From positions 1-39,516 of IMG/VR virus record IMGVR_UViG_3300042539_000213: a stretch of DNA of 39,516 bases; one strand, written 5' to 3'. The first letter of the stretch is position 1; each line of letters starts with the position of its first letter. The position numbers and the translations under genes are program-made. This DNA is from a virus. Under the pieces are notes generated by a model. That model searched no databases, was not told the origin of the DNA, and saw nothing but the letters and a program-made list of their open reading frames with translations. This document shows, piece after piece, positions 32,882-39,516 of the stretch.

Positions 32882-33757
32882 TTAACTGAATTTCGTTTGA
32901 GAACCTAGAACTGTGTACGTGTCGGTTGCAGTCTTAATGAGAGTGAATACGTAAGCATCCCGTGCGTTAGGGTTAGCGACAGAGGGTGCTGCGTTACCTT
33001 GCCATCTCACGGTTACAACCACACCCGCAACCTGTACAGCAGTCGGGTAGCCCCCAGTGGCACCATTGGTTACCACAACACCTAAGGTAAGGGACTCGTT
33101 GTTAGCCAGTGCTGCGTTTACGTTCGTGAAGTTCAGTGTGAAGTTGGCGTTTGTTGATCCGGTGTACAACCAGTTGAGGCTGGTGGAAACGTCAATGCCT
33201 ACGGTCCCTGATAGGGCGGTGGCATTTACCTGCCATGGTTCTTTGGGCCGAGATAGCAATGACGTGTTGAAGGTGCCACCAGTGATGGTGGCACCTGGTG
33301 CAGTAAGTGAGCTAATAGTGGCGCTGCTAAAGGTGGCGGTACCTGTTACTGCCAGAGTGCCAGCAATTGATACGGAGGCACCACTATTAACTAGGGTGTT
33401 ACCAAGCATGGTGCAAGCACTAAGGGAGGCCCCCGTCAGCGTGGACTGCCACTCCAATCCGCTAGCGGTAGCGCTGTTGGCCACCAAAAACCGACCGTTA
33501 GAGCCAACTGCTAAGACCGTGCCCAGACTTGCGCCTGCGCCAACAAGTAGTTGACCTTTAGTAGTAAAGGTACTAGGAGAATAGGTCTGGTCTGGCAAAC
33601 TGGCATAACCAAGGGCAGCCCAGGTAGAGGCTCCGTTACCAATCTTGTACCTATAGGTGTTTGTTTCGATACCCATTTCTCCGGCAGCAAGCACCACACC
33701 AGAGTTGGCGGTCCATTCCGCTTGAGTACCACGACGTAGTTGAATTTGAACTGGCAT
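32882..33757 (-). CDS. Tail fibre with Mtd_N-type N-terminal domain
   Basis: Residues 1-53 (IQLRRGTQAEWTANSGVVLA followed by AGEMGIETNTYRYKIGNGAS, W-A-A-L-G-Y) match the N-terminal domain of the major tropism determinant family, a beta-prism virion-attachment domain. The shaft has SLSACTMLGNTLVNSG-like beta repeats. The C-terminal 120 residues (LSGTVGIDVSTSLNWLYTGS, then NFTLNFTNVNAALANNESLT and FTLIKTATDTYTVLGS) are the shaft-tip type common in aquatic phage fibres. I see no nearby reverse transcriptase or C-type lectin end, so this is not evidence of a diversity-generating retroelement. Confidence 0.85.
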   Translation of the reverse strand: MPVQIQLRRGTQAEWTANSGVVLAAGEMGIETNTYRYKIGNGASTWAALGYASLPDQTYSPSTFTTKGQLLVGAGASLGTVLAVGSNGRFLVANSATASGLEWQSTLTGASLSACTMLGNTLVNSGASVSIAGTLAVTGTATFSSATISSLTAPGATITGGTFNTSLLSRPKEPWQVNATALSGTVGIDVSTSLNWLYTGSTNANFTLNFTNVNAALANNESLTLGVVVTNGATGGYPTAVQVAGVVVTVRWQGNAAPSVANPNARDAYVFTLIKTATDTYTVLGSQTKFS

Positions 33758-33787
33758 GGTTCCTACCTTACGTAGATGTTAGGCGAA

Positions 33788-34066
33788 TTAGAACAATGCA
33801 ATGATGTTAGTTGCTGTGGTACCAGTGGCAAATACCCTCTCAGCATGAATATACAGGGTAGTGCCAGCAGGTACTGCATTGAAGGTTACGGGCGCTGTAT
33901 CGTCTCTCAATCTAACTCTAACGTTACCAGCACCTCCGACATACAGGCTATTTGCGGTGAATGCAAGATCAGTTGAGTCCGATGGAGTAACTGCAAGGGC
34001 TGCACCGGCTGGCAGGCTGGTGTCTGGTCCGATTTGATTATTAAAGCGTGGGTGCTGATCAGCCAT
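33788..34066 (-). CDS. Head-spike-base-like protein (rcc01079 family style)
   Basis: The 92 residues (GAALAVTPSDSTDLAFTANS, then LYVGGAGNVRVRLRDDTAPV and TTLYIHAERVFATGTTATNI) are a small jelly-roll-like protein I recognise from the spike-base family named for RcGTA gene rcc01079, where it mounts head spikes. It probably decorates the capsid or anchors a fibre. SD GAAGGAC precedes it. Upstream 34067-34130 contains no gene and no convincing promoter. Confidence 0.72.
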   Translation of the reverse strand: MADQHPRFNNQIGPDTSLPAGAALAVTPSDSTDLAFTANSLYVGGAGNVRVRLRDDTAPVTFNAVPAGTTLYIHAERVFATGTTATNIIALF

Positions 34067-34130
34067 TACCAGTCCTTCGTTGGTTATCGGTCATATAATG
34101 ATAGCAGTTGCGCAGTTAAGAATCGAAGTG

Positions 34131-36266
34131 CTAAGAGGTTACCTTAACACGTTTGGAACCGTCCTGAGTAACGACGTAGTTAGTAGACGGGCCAGACGCC
34201 GGTACCGTAGTAGTTTGATTTTCGCCAGTCACCACAACTGTTGTGTCCCTAGACGTTATCACGGTGGCCTGCTTCTGCATATCTACTACAACTACGTTGC
34301 TAGCATTGTCTTGCTTAACAACGTTAACTCCACCAGCCCATATCGAGGGTCTACCTACCGCTCCGACCGCAAACACTACCGATAAACCGCTTGCTGGTAC
34401 TATCTTCGCCCCAAACTCACTAACACCAGATACAACTGCGGTACCCGCTGCTGGGATAAGGGATGCCTGAACAATTGCGATTATTTGCCTTGAGACGGTG
34501 GCCGACCCGGTTGCTGCAATAGCAGAACTAGCGAAACTAGAAGCACCGATAGCGCTGGCGACAGCCAAACCATTTGATGTGCCTGACGCTGCGCTTACTA
34601 CGGCGGATACGCCACTTACGGTTGCAGCACCAGCGGCTGGGGTAGGGGTGGCACTGCGTAAGGTTGCCGAACTACCGGAAACGGTTGCAGTACCAGACGC
34701 CGCTACAGGGGATGCGGCTACGACCGTCCCACCAATTGAGCCTTCCGCTGAGACGGTTGCGACACCAACTGCTGGAGTGGTAGTAGCCGCAGCCGTAGCA
34801 GCAAAGGTAGAAGATACGGTGGCAGCACCTACTGCCGGAGTGATGGACGCTTCTGATTGGGCAGCACCGGCTACCGAAACAGTCGCCGCCCCATTGGATG
34901 GAACAAGAGCCGTTGCTGAGGTGACAGCGAACGTAGCGGAGACAGCGGCCGCACCGGCTGCTGGTATTGGGGAAGAAGACCCAGCAGAGGCTGTTGCACC
35001 GGCTGCTGAAACAGTAGCGGTACCTGCTGCCGCTGTTGCTGAGGAAGCAAAGGTAGATGCAGCAGTTACAGAAACAACGGCAACACCAGACGCCGCCGTC
35101 GTAGACGCTGCCGAAATTGCGGCAACAGTCGAAGAAACAGTGGCAACACCGTTTGCTGCTGTCGCTGAGGCAGCAGCCCCAGCCCCAGCGGCTGCTGAAA
35201 CAGACGCAACGCCCGCTGCGGCCGTGGGAGAGGTAGAGGCAACCGATCCCCCTGTTGAGCCTTCCGCCGAAACCGTGGCGACACCTGCTGCTGCTACCGC
35301 CGCAAAGGAAGCAGTAGCGGATAGCGCTGCTGAAACAGAAGCAACACCTGCTGCCGCAGTGGGGGAGGCGGATAGAGTTGTTCCACCCGTCGATGTGACT
35401 ACCGTGAACGTACCGTTCGCCGTGAACGTATGGATCGTGTAAATGCCCGAGGTGGTCTTCGTACCACCAGTCGATGTGGCAGAGATACCGTTAGAGCCAT
35501 CGGTCTTGTATCGGATGATGACGACGCCGGAACCACCAGAACCGCCTGAGCCACTGTCACCACCACCACCGCCGCCGCCGCCAGTGTTGGCCGCACCGTT
35601 AGTGCCGCTCGCTGCGCTACCTCCGTTGCCACCGCCTGCGACACCCACGCCGCCAGCACTGGGCGGTGTGACGTAATCGCCGCCGCCACCGCCTCCGGCT
35701 CTGGCGACAGCCGTCCCGGTGATCGAAGAGGTGACACCAGCGCCACCATCGCCACCAATAGCGTTAGAAGAGGAACCTGAGGTTTCTCCGCCCACACTCC
35801 CCGCACCACCACCGCCGCCACCTGCCCAGTCGCCCGAGGAGTCCCCACCACCTGCATAGCCTTGACCGGTCGTGCCAGCGGCACCTGGAGTTGCACCGCT
35901 TCGACCGCCACCACTGCCACCGCTAGTTGGCGAGTTGAAGGCGTTCGACCCGGCACCGCCGCCGATGGCGACAATGCCACCAAACGACGAGTTTCCGCCA
36001 TTGGTGCCCTGGCTGATACCGCCAATGCCGCCATCACCAACAACGACGGAGTAACTGCCTGCGGTGACAGTCAGAGGCGCTTCGGCGGAAGCACCGCCGC
36101 CAGAGTTCTCTCCAGCGACCGACGAGCGGTAACCACCAGCACCGCCACCGCCACCCGACGAGGCATTGTCGCCGCCACATCCTGCACCGCCACCAGCGAT
36201 GATGAGGTATTCGACCTCAGCCGAAGTAGGAGCGGCTGCTTGGTTGAACAGCAGTAGGAGGCTCAC
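34131..36266 (-). CDS. Gly-rich adhesin with sixteen 21-residue Ala/Val/Ser repeats
   Basis: GTG start with AAAGGAGG. Residues 1-250 are a Gly-rich adhesin domain: VEYLIIAGGGAGCGGDNASS, then G-runs with polyglycine-II-like composition, as in gp38-type and other Gly_rich fibre tips. Residues about 296-637 are sixteen repeats around G-x-A-T-V-S, each mostly exactly 21 residues long (steps 20-24). Residues 638-711 form a separate tail with NVVKQDNASNVVVVDM and a basic end. It should be a long, rigid, adhesive surface protein. Both strands are open here only because of composition. Confidence 0.82.
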   Translation of the reverse strand: MSLLLLFNQAAAPTSAEVEYLIIAGGGAGCGGDNASSGGGGGAGGYRSSVAGENSGGGASAEAPLTVTAGSYSVVVGDGGIGGISQGTNGGNSSFGGIVAIGGGAGSNAFNSPTSGGSGGGRSGATPGAAGTTGQGYAGGGDSSGDWAGGGGGGAGSVGGETSGSSSNAIGGDGGAGVTSSITGTAVARAGGGGGGDYVTPPSAGGVGVAGGGNGGSAASGTNGAANTGGGGGGGGDSGSGGSGGSGVVIIRYKTDGSNGISATSTGGTKTTSGIYTIHTFTANGTFTVVTSTGGTTLSASPTAAAGVASVSAALSATASFAAVAAAGVATVSAEGSTGGSVASTSPTAAAGVASVSAAAGAGAAASATAANGVATVSSTVAAISAASTTAASGVAVVSVTAASTFASSATAAAGTATVSAAGATASAGSSSPIPAAGAAAVSATFAVTSATALVPSNGAATVSVAGAAQSEASITPAVGAATVSSTFAATAAATTTPAVGVATVSAEGSIGGTVVAASPVAASGTATVSGSSATLRSATPTPAAGAATVSGVSAVVSAASGTSNGLAVASAIGASSFASSAIAATGSATVSRQIIAIVQASLIPAAGTAVVSGVSEFGAKIVPASGLSVVFAVGAVGRPSIWAGGVNVVKQDNASNVVVVDMQKQATVITSRDTTVVVTGENQTTTVPASGPSTNYVVTQDGSKRVKVTS
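34356..35381 (-). repeat. Degenerate 63-bp coding repeats (21 residues each)
   Basis: Glycines that begin the G-x-A-x-V-S core fall at residues 307, 328, 352, 373, 394, 415, 438, 459, 480, 501, 525, 546, 566, 587, 608 and 627. Ten of the fifteen steps are exactly 21. The two 24-residue units share a V-S-A-E-G-S-x-G-G insert, which suggests a larger duplication. In DNA this is an array of about 63 bp units, diverged and always in frame. Confidence 0.85.
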
Positions 36267-36282
36267 CTACGGCCTCCTTTCG

Positions 36283-36444
36283 CTACAGGCTCTCTAGTTG
36301 GGCAATCAGTTGTTCTGTTTCTGCGACCTCGGCATCAACCTGGATAACCCCTTCGATGTCGCCAAGGCCGTCTAATAGCGTTCGCTGATTGCGAAGCGCC
36401 ACCGTGCGACGGCCAAGGAGTTCGATGAGGTCGGAGAGGTTCAT
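36283..36444 (-). CDS. 53-aa coiled-coil protein
   Basis: I start at ATG 36444, just past the stop of the 880-aa gene (TGATGACATG), because the longer frame from 36483 would overlap that gene. The product (MNLSDLIELLGRRTVALRNQ, then VDAEVAETEQLIAQLESL) is a helical hairpin or coiled coil. It could be a chaperone for the flanking surface proteins. Function unknown. Confidence 0.6.
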   Translation of the reverse strand: MNLSDLIELLGRRTVALRNQRTLLDGLGDIEGVIQVDAEVAETEQLIAQLESL

Positions 36445-36448
36445 GTCA

Positions 36449-39091
36449 TCACCAGAAGAGTAGGCACCGGAAACATTCAGCAAACGATGCTCGGTTGAGC
36501 CACAGATACTTCAAGCCATCCTTGGTCGTAAAGATTTCCATGCGGTTGCCGATGATGGCTGTTGGGGCAGCGTAGGGGTACATGCTTGCGCCATTCACGT
36601 TCGCTGTCACCACATTCAGGCTATAGACACGCTGAGTGGCGTCCTTATGGAAATAGATGCGATCCGTACCGTCATAAGCGGTCATAGTTCCAGTCGTAAG
36701 AGTTTCCGTTAAGGGTGATGTGGCGATAGGGTTCACGCGGTCAGTGGTGACATCCCATCGGTCAAACCCAGAAGTGGCACCTCCGCGTGTACAGTACACA
36801 TACCTGCCACGCATGTTTGCATCGCTAGTACCAAACGCCCAGTTGGCGCTGACTCCAAGACCCTTGGGGGTCGCTTCAAGGAGGATATAGCCCGTCTGTG
36901 CTGACACTGGTGCTGAGCCAAGCGCCGCCGAGAACGTGAGTGTGTTCGCCGTGTTAGACGAGACGATGGCCTCGGCGGGCGAACCTGGCCCAGACACAAT
37001 GCGGGCACGCTTGCCAGCATGAATGTTGACGGGCCAAGTCTTCGTAGTGTCCTGCAAGGTGGTCGTAGAGTGCGTACCAGTGGCAACACCGAAGTCCACA
37101 GCACCAATGGCTGACGACGTACAGATTGCGTAGCGACTGATACCGTTCGTCGGGGCCGTCACAACATGCGACAGCGTGAGGGTGGTCGCCGTATTGGAGA
37201 TAATGCGGACAACCTGACCAGTAGTAGCACCGCTCGCAGCAGTTGGTGTAGCGGCATACATATATAGCGTGAAGCCAGCCCACTGGTTGGTAGTCCAGGC
37301 TTTAGAAGCGTCGGTCAGTGTGGTCGTTGACTGGGTGCCGGGAATCGTGGTCGCCGCAGGCGTCCCAGCCATCGTGTAGGTGAACGTCGTGGCTGAAGGC
37401 ACGGTGGCGATTGCCACGTTCGTGACGTTGAAGTTGGCGTCAGTGGCACCACGCACGGTAACGAGTTCACCAACACGGAACTGATGCGGGTGTGCCGTGG
37501 TGGCTGTTGCTGTCGTCGTAGCGTTCGCCAGTGTGGTGATAGCAACTGGCTGATACCCGCTGACCGCACATGACGCGTTGCGAGCGATACCCCAATCCTG
37601 TTGGCGACCAAATGACTGCACTTGCGACGAGAAGTTGATGATCGGCGTGGCGGCAATACCACCACCGAAGATATATGCCTTGTCAGGATCGCCCTGGATA
37701 CTAAATACAGAGGTGCTGTCAGGGTTTGTGTCCCATGTACCAATAACGGTCAATACAGTCGATGTATTGCTGGCGATGGGGCGTACCTGACCGGCCCCAG
37801 TTCCAGCAAGAATGCGGACACAGTAGTTAGCCCAACGGTTCACAGCCCACGACTTAGTGGAATCAGTAAGCGTTGAGGCAGCACCCGCCGTGGCGATACC
37901 GGCGTCGAAGCCCATAATCTGGTAGCGACTGCCTGCCGTTGGGGCAGTGCCAGCCGTCGCCCACGTCAACGTCGTACCGGTATTCGACGCGATCTGACGG
38001 ATCTGGCCCTCACCAGTACCTGAACTAATGTAGACCCAGTAGTTTGCCCACTGGTTCGTCCTCCATGCGCCACGTTCGACCCCCATCGAAGCGTCAATGA
38101 GGGTGGTAGTTGTACCTCCAGTCGCAGTGCCATTTGCCCAGATGGATGCGTTCTCACTCGTCCGCTCCAGACTGAGGTCTGTTACAGCAGCGGTGATGAT
38201 GTTTGTCATCGTGGGCAGCACGTACCACGTGTCAGTAAGAATGTCGTACAACTGAGTCAGATAGAACGGTGCTGTTGCTGTCGCTGCGTTCGGACTGACC
38301 AGCATAATCATGCCTGATTGGATACGGAACACTGAGGTCGTATCGGGAGTTACTACCCAAGCGCTGTCTAGTGTCACGACTTGCGATTCGACCACATAAG
38401 CGCTCTGTGCGCCCGCAGTAGATGCAATAGCCGGGGCAAAGATCGCCGGGCTGTTGAAACGCATATTCATCTGCGTAGAGTCGCCAACCGTCAGCACAGT
38501 GGCAGTGTTTGACAGGATGCGCCGATACTGCCCGAGACCAGAGTTGGCAGTGATACGTACCGTGTAGCCAGCGTACTGGTTTACGCTCCACGCCTTCAGC
38601 GTGTCCGTCAAAGTGATGCCGCCAAGAGCATTAGCAACGGCGGTCACGACACCACTGTCATGAACCACCGGTTCAGCCACGTCGATGATCCTGCGGCGCT
38701 GACCAGCACCAGTGCCCGAGATGATGGTCACGTCATAGCCGCGCATTGCTTCCATCGAAATGGAGGGCAAGGTTAGTGTCGTGCTGGTGGCAGCAATCAC
38801 CTTCCCCTCTGGGCCGTATGCACCAGCGAGTTTCATTGCTGACACGTTGAAGGGTGACACTGGCGGCGCAGACAACTGCTGGTACATGTCCGTCCACGTG
38901 TCATACCTGACGAACTGTGTGGCAGAGATCAGGTAGTAGAGGTACCGACCGTGTTCAGTCTGCAAGAAGTCAGGGTTGTCTGCCGAGCACGCGGATGACA
39001 CCGCTGAAGAAACAGCAGGGGCGAAACGAGTCCATTCCCACGTGGGGAGATCGACCTGCTTGGAAAGCGTGTTAGAAGTCAGTGCGGGCAT
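36449..39091 (-). CDS. 880-aa repeat-bearing virion/fibre protein
   Basis: The protein opens with a propeller-like section (HGRYLYYLISATQFVRYDTW, then T-D-M-Y-Q-Q-L) and ends with similar blocks (FDRWDVTTDRVNP and KDATQRVYSLNVVT), so a kelch-like beta-propeller frame is likely. Into it are set six copies (one partial) of a 45-55-residue module with the pattern T-L-x-D-x-x-K-x-W-x-x-N-Q-W-A-G-Y-x-V-R-I, G-x-G-x-G-Q-x-R-x-I, then S-N-T-x-T-x-L-T, at about 103-137, 159-203, 327-377, 405-449, 588-640 and 675-721. Residues 523-574 are a separate P-H-Q-F-R-V-G-E module. It probably belongs to the tail or head fibres. AGGAG precedes the start. Confidence 0.75.
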   Translation of the reverse strand: MPALTSNTLSKQVDLPTWEWTRFAPAVSSAVSSACSADNPDFLQTEHGRYLYYLISATQFVRYDTWTDMYQQLSAPPVSPFNVSAMKLAGAYGPEGKVIAATSTTLTLPSISMEAMRGYDVTIISGTGAGQRRRIIDVAEPVVHDSGVVTAVANALGGITLTDTLKAWSVNQYAGYTVRITANSGLGQYRRILSNTATVLTVGDSTQMNMRFNSPAIFAPAIASTAGAQSAYVVESQVVTLDSAWVVTPDTTSVFRIQSGMIMLVSPNAATATAPFYLTQLYDILTDTWYVLPTMTNIITAAVTDLSLERTSENASIWANGTATGGTTTTLIDASMGVERGAWRTNQWANYWVYISSGTGEGQIRQIASNTGTTLTWATAGTAPTAGSRYQIMGFDAGIATAGAASTLTDSTKSWAVNRWANYCVRILAGTGAGQVRPIASNTSTVLTVIGTWDTNPDSTSVFSIQGDPDKAYIFGGGIAATPIINFSSQVQSFGRQQDWGIARNASCAVSGYQPVAITTLANATTTATATTAHPHQFRVGELVTVRGATDANFNVTNVAIATVPSATTFTYTMAGTPAATTIPGTQSTTTLTDASKAWTTNQWAGFTLYMYAATPTAASGATTGQVVRIISNTATTLTLSHVVTAPTNGISRYAICTSSAIGAVDFGVATGTHSTTTLQDTTKTWPVNIHAGKRARIVSGPGSPAEAIVSSNTANTLTFSAALGSAPVSAQTGYILLEATPKGLGVSANWAFGTSDANMRGRYVYCTRGGATSGFDRWDVTTDRVNPIATSPLTETLTTGTMTAYDGTDRIYFHKDATQRVYSLNVVTANVNGASMYPYAAPTAIIGNRMEIFTTKDGLKYLWLNRASFAECFRCLLFW

Positions 39092-39099
39092 AAGTTCTC

Positions 39100-39516
39100 C
39101 TACGCGAAGGTGAGATTCGACCGGATGGCGTTGGCGTACACGTTCTTAGCGACGTTGATATGCTGTTCGCGATCCATACCAGCGTTCGCCACCATGTTCG
39201 TCACGGCGGATACGGTGGACACGGTGGTGACAGTGGTGACAGTGCCGACCGTGGTAACGGTTGGTAGCGTAACACCGGCAGGGATGTTGTCCAGAGATAC
39301 ACGCTGACGCTGAGCGCCATCGACAACAGCATTCGACTCCAGCAACTTGACGATACGCTGGAGCATCTCTAAGAGATTATCGGTGCGAGTCGCCTGAGTT
39401 GGCAGTGGGTTGTCGCCCGACACGTCACCATCGTTGACCCCATCGTTGCCGTGGATCAACTTGATGCGCTGGTAATTCACGCCACCAATGTCATCGGTAG
39501 CGATCACATCACCAGT
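39100..39516 (-). CDS. Partial virion protein with TV-rich repeat segment
   Basis: The frame stays open to the window edge (an in-frame T-G-D precedes the GTG at 39507), and the sequence (ATDDIGGVNYQRIKLIHGND, then GVNDGDVSGDNPLPTQ) looks like the middle of a known phage surface protein that normally continues upstream. A TVTTVGTVTTV-type segment runs around residues 83-103 and the end reads REQHINVAKNVYANAIRSNL. It is probably a short fibre- or head-associated protein. The 5' end lies outside the window. Confidence 0.75.
   Translation of the reverse strand, partial: TGDVIATDDIGGVNYQRIKLIHGNDGVNDGDVSGDNPLPTQATRTDNLLEMLQRIVKLLESNAVVDGAQRQRVSLDNIPAGVTLPTVTTVGTVTTVTTVSTVSAVTNMVANAGMDREQHINVAKNVYANAIRSNLTFA

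Noticed and set aside
32882-33757. Diversity-generating retroelement suspected from the Mtd_N domain
   Set aside because: No reverse transcriptase, no template/variable repeat pair and no C-type lectin end are visible; the domain is common in ordinary fibres.
34067-34130. Possible minus-strand promoter before the spike-base gene (TATCAT-like)
   Set aside because: A -10-like string is there but no matching -35 at normal spacing; too weak to call.
34498-36257. Long plus-strand ORFs of 314, 77 and 131 aa opposite the Gly/Ala-rich adhesin
   Set aside because: They arise from the repeat composition (Ala/Gly/Val codons read backwards as Ala/Pro/Thr) and have no starts with SD.
1-39516. CRISPR arrays, tRNA genes, IS elements, integrase or att sites
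   Set aside because: None was seen; the repeats present are in-frame protein repeats. I cannot rule out short att sites by eye.

Overview
The window is a large piece of a tailed, contractile-tail (myovirus-type) bacteriophage genome. It has a tail sheath, a tube, a gp25/J/I baseplate set, a gpD-like hub and a terminase. Nearly everything is on the minus strand and reads right to left as one tightly packed late operon: stop/start overlaps and gaps of a few bases are the rule, with SD-type ribosome sites. I see no bacterial gene, tRNA, integrase, IS element or CRISPR. The host cannot be read directly. A possible leaderless -10/ATG arrangement before the HNH gene, frequent GTG starts and the style of the 277-aa and HTH proteins would fit an actinobacterial, perhaps aquatic, host; this is weak inference.

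Layout in transcription order (high to low coordinates). 39516-31217: virion surface/adhesin block: a partial TV-repeat protein, an 880-aa repeat protein, a 53-aa coiled coil, a Gly-rich/21-residue-repeat adhesin, a head-spike-base-like protein, an Mtd_N-type fibre and an FN3 protein. 31209-27367: small proteins around the large terminase. 27343-25641: HTH protein, metallophosphoesterase and a small conserved protein. 24905-25657, plus strand: an HNH-type endonuclease wedged in head-on. 24864-20856: portal, scaffold, N4-gp56-type major capsid (followed by a terminator) and a small protein. 20845-19315: collar-type short tail fibre. 19312-16818: neck/connector and tail-completion genes. 16818-13722: sheath, tube and a frameshifted assembly chaperone. 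13712-1913: tape measure with two cell-wall hydrolase domains, then hub, LysM, OB-fold spike/fibre, gp25, J and I. 1901-810: a small membrane gene with an in-frame stop, and a 277-aa protein. 115-673, plus strand: three tiny Lys-rich proteins converging on the late operon across a shared terminator.

The less ordinary content is recoding and disruption. (1) The portal is split over two frames; the 5' frame ends at CCC-TAG, where a +1 slip on proline gives a seamless 562-aa portal. (2) The gene before the tape measure has an untracked out-of-frame extension reachable only by a +1 (or -2) shift, the classic place for a tail-chaperone frameshift. (3) A small membrane protein is cut by a clean in-frame TAA. 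Each could be biology or a sequence error, and read-level or mass-spectrometric checks would decide.

The genes form one programme: terminase and portal package DNA into a scaffolded capsid; neck proteins join it to a sheath/tube tail built on the baseplate; the tape measure likely brings a peptidase and a transglycosylase for wall penetration; fibre and adhesin proteins read the host surface.
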